In this document: piece after piece, positions 7,345 to 8,539 of the stretch | How positions within the stretch are numbered: position 1 is the first letter of the stretch | Layout: every line of letters starts with the position of its first letter | NCBI GenBank assembly: GCA_024640925.1 | Contig: JAHEEB010000087.1 | Coordinates: forward strand, 1,203-9,741 | DNA from: Bacteroidota bacterium | GTDB lineage: Bacteria > Bacteroidota > Bacteroidia > Bacteroidales > UBA10428 | Length of the DNA: 8,539 nucleotides | Reading direction: 5' to 3' | Position numbers and translations under genes: made by a program | Notes under the pieces: model-generated | What the model was told of the DNA's origin: nothing | Databases searched by the model: none | What the model saw: only the letters and a program-made list of their open reading frames with translations

Positions 7345-8118
7345 ATGAAGACCTATGCCTTTCAGGTTGCCGATATAATAAATATTAAAAATTTTAAGGA
7401 GGATTATGCAGGCACTCCTGTATTTTCTGATTCAAACGAACTATTCTATTCAAACGAGGAGGGTCAGTTTTTATATATCTTCAAATATGGAGTAGTCTGT
7501 TTTTATAATTATGATCAAACTGAGATGAGCCGAATTATGGGTCTTCTCAAACAATATTGCCGTAATATATCCGAAGTTAAAATTACAGAGGAGTATGAGA
7601 TTGAAGTAAATCCGGAGAAAGATGATTTTAGTTATAACTCTATTATTATCAGAGAAGCCGAAGTTGAAGTTATTAAACTTATCATGCTGAATGTTTCTCA
7701 ATCAGTTGTTCTGGATTATTATTCACGGCAAACTGAACTTCTTCTCGAAGATACACAGCAATATACTTTCCATCTCGAAGAAAAAGGGGAAATTAATATT
7801 TCCGGTAAAAAACTAAAGAGCTTTATCGGTAAATCGCTTAACCTGAAAAATAAAATATCGGAAAACCTTTATATTTTCAGTTCTCCGCCTATTACCTGGG
7901 ATAATGAGTACTTGAATAAAACAGATCAAAACCTTAAAAAGGCTTTTGACTTAAAGCTTAGGACAAGGAATCTTCAGGAAGATATCCAGATAATTAAGGA
8001 AAATCTCGATCTGTTTAAGGAATTTTTGTTTCATCAAAAAAGTGATTTCCTTGAAATAATAATTATAATCTTGATTTTAGTTGAAGTTGTTAACCTGATT
8101 ATAGAGAAATTGTTTTAA
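7345..8118 (+). CDS. RMD1/YagE (DUF155) family membrane-anchored protein
   Basis: This 257-residue protein matches the RMD1/YagE family (DUF155), whose eukaryotic members include yeast Rmd1/Rmd8 and mitochondrial RMND1. Bacterial members have no settled function. Family-like features in order: an N-terminal AFQVAD; the YIFKYGVVCFYNYD segment (44-57); a helix KLIMLNVSQSVVLDYYSR (111-128); a PPITWDNEYL turn (181-190); a probable coiled coil at about 200-230 (LKLRTRNLQEDIQIIKENL); and a single C-terminal hydrophobic helix at about 236-254 (EIIIIILILVEVVNLII). The body should be cytosolic and held at the inner membrane by its tail. The ATG at 7345 is 10 bases after the decarboxylase stop, so co-transcription is likely; no Shine-Dalgarno is seen. 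Its TAA is followed by an open frame in the same phase that runs into the next gene. Confidence 0.8.
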   Translation: MKTYAFQVADIINIKNFKEDYAGTPVFSDSNELFYSNEEGQFLYIFKYGVVCFYNYDQTEMSRIMGLLKQYCRNISEVKITEEYEIEVNPEKDDFSYNSIIIREAEVEVIKLIMLNVSQSVVLDYYSRQTELLLEDTQQYTFHLEEKGEINISGKKLKSFIGKSLNLKNKISENLYIFSSPPITWDNEYLNKTDQNLKKAFDLKLRTRNLQEDIQIIKENLDLFKEFLFHQKSDFLEIIIIILILVEVVNLIIEKLF

Positions 8119-8148
8119 TTGAACTTGTGGAACAATATCAACCAAGTG

Positions 8149-8539
8149 ATGCCTATGGACATTATTATTAAGGAAGTAAAAAGCAGGAAGGACAGAACTG
8201 CATTTATAAAACTTCCGGCGAAAATTCATAAAAACCATAATTTGTGGGTTCCTCCTATATATATGGACGATAGATTGTTTTTTAATCCTAAAAGAAATCA
8301 CTTATTTCTCCATTCCGATGTTATTATGTTGCTGGCTTATAAGGATAGTGAGGTTGTTGGCCGGATTATGGGAATTATTAACCACAAATATAATGACGCA
8401 CATAACCTCAAAGAAGGTAGGTTTGCTTTTATTGAAACATACCATGATTTTGAAGTCGCCTCTACGCTGATTCGATCAGTCGAAGATTGGGGAAGATCAA
8501 AAAACATGAAAGAAATGATCGGCCCGCTTGGTTTTTCAG
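8149..8539 (+). CDS. GNAT/YghO-like N-acetyltransferase family protein, 3' truncated by window end
   Basis: The first 130 residues are present and the frame is still open at the window edge. The segments NLWVPPIYMDD (31-41), FFNPKRNHLF (44-53), VGRIMGIINHKY (70-81) and GPLGFS (125-130) are characteristic of a family of GNAT-like proteins often annotated as YghO or hypothetical, common in Bacteroidota. The AYKDSEVVGRIMGII stretch fits a GNAT core beta-strand pair. Substrate is unknown. Two in-frame ATGs are six bases apart (8149 and 8155). I used the first; the second would give MDIIIKEV and is about equally likely. The gap from the RMD1-like gene is 30 bases, so this is probably the third gene of the same operon. 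Full-length relatives are considerably longer, so most of the protein lies outside. Confidence 0.65.
   Translation, partial: MPMDIIIKEVKSRKDRTAFIKLPAKIHKNHNLWVPPIYMDDRLFFNPKRNHLFLHSDVIMLLAYKDSEVVGRIMGIINHKYNDAHNLKEGRFAFIETYHDFEVASTLIRSVEDWGRSKNMKEMIGPLGFS

Noticed and set aside
8077..8301. 74-codon minus-strand open frame
   Set aside because: It overlaps the end of the RMD1-like gene and the start of the GNAT-like gene, both with recognisable family motifs on the + strand.

Overview
The window looks like a stretch of chromosome from a member of the Bacteroidota, probably a Bacteroidales/Marinilabiliales or flavobacterial relative. Four things support this. The DNA is AT-rich with very AT-rich intergenic gaps. 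Genes lack clear Shine-Dalgarno sequences. Three intergenic gaps contain perfect copies of the Bacteroidota -7 promoter element TAnnTTTG. The protein families (type III glutamine synthetase, DUF3109 cysteine protein, short arginine-decarboxylase-like enzyme) are typical of that phylum. Taxonomy is inferred from family resemblance and promoter style, not from a marker gene.

Layout: 1-304 is an AT-rich leader with a promoter for glnN. 305-2491 (+) is a full-length type III glutamine synthetase. 2723-4666 (+) is a Kup potassium uptake permease with its own promoter. 4892-5467 (-) is a DUF3109 cysteine-cluster protein, convergent with kup. A 445-base divergent gap (5468-5912) holds the DUF3109 promoter, a hairpin with a T-rich tail, a 14-base palindrome and some repeat-like phrases. 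On the + strand there follows a tight three-gene run: a fold-type III PLP decarboxylase of the arginine decarboxylase group (5913-7334), an RMD1/YagE (DUF155) membrane-anchored protein (7345-8118) and the first 130 codons of a GNAT/YghO-like protein that runs off the window end (from 8149).

The genes are mostly housekeeping: ammonia assimilation (GlnN), potassium uptake (Kup), polyamine precursor synthesis (decarboxylase), plus three conserved proteins of unclear role. The last three genes are probably co-transcribed, but why a polyamine-type enzyme travels with an RMD1 protein and an acetyltransferase-like protein is not known from the sequence. No mobile element, CRISPR array, tRNA, rRNA or defence cassette was seen. 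I did not find a convincing new system. The more interesting points are the decarboxylase with a cysteine-crowded active-site lysine, its RMD1/GNAT neighbourhood, and the structured divergent gap.
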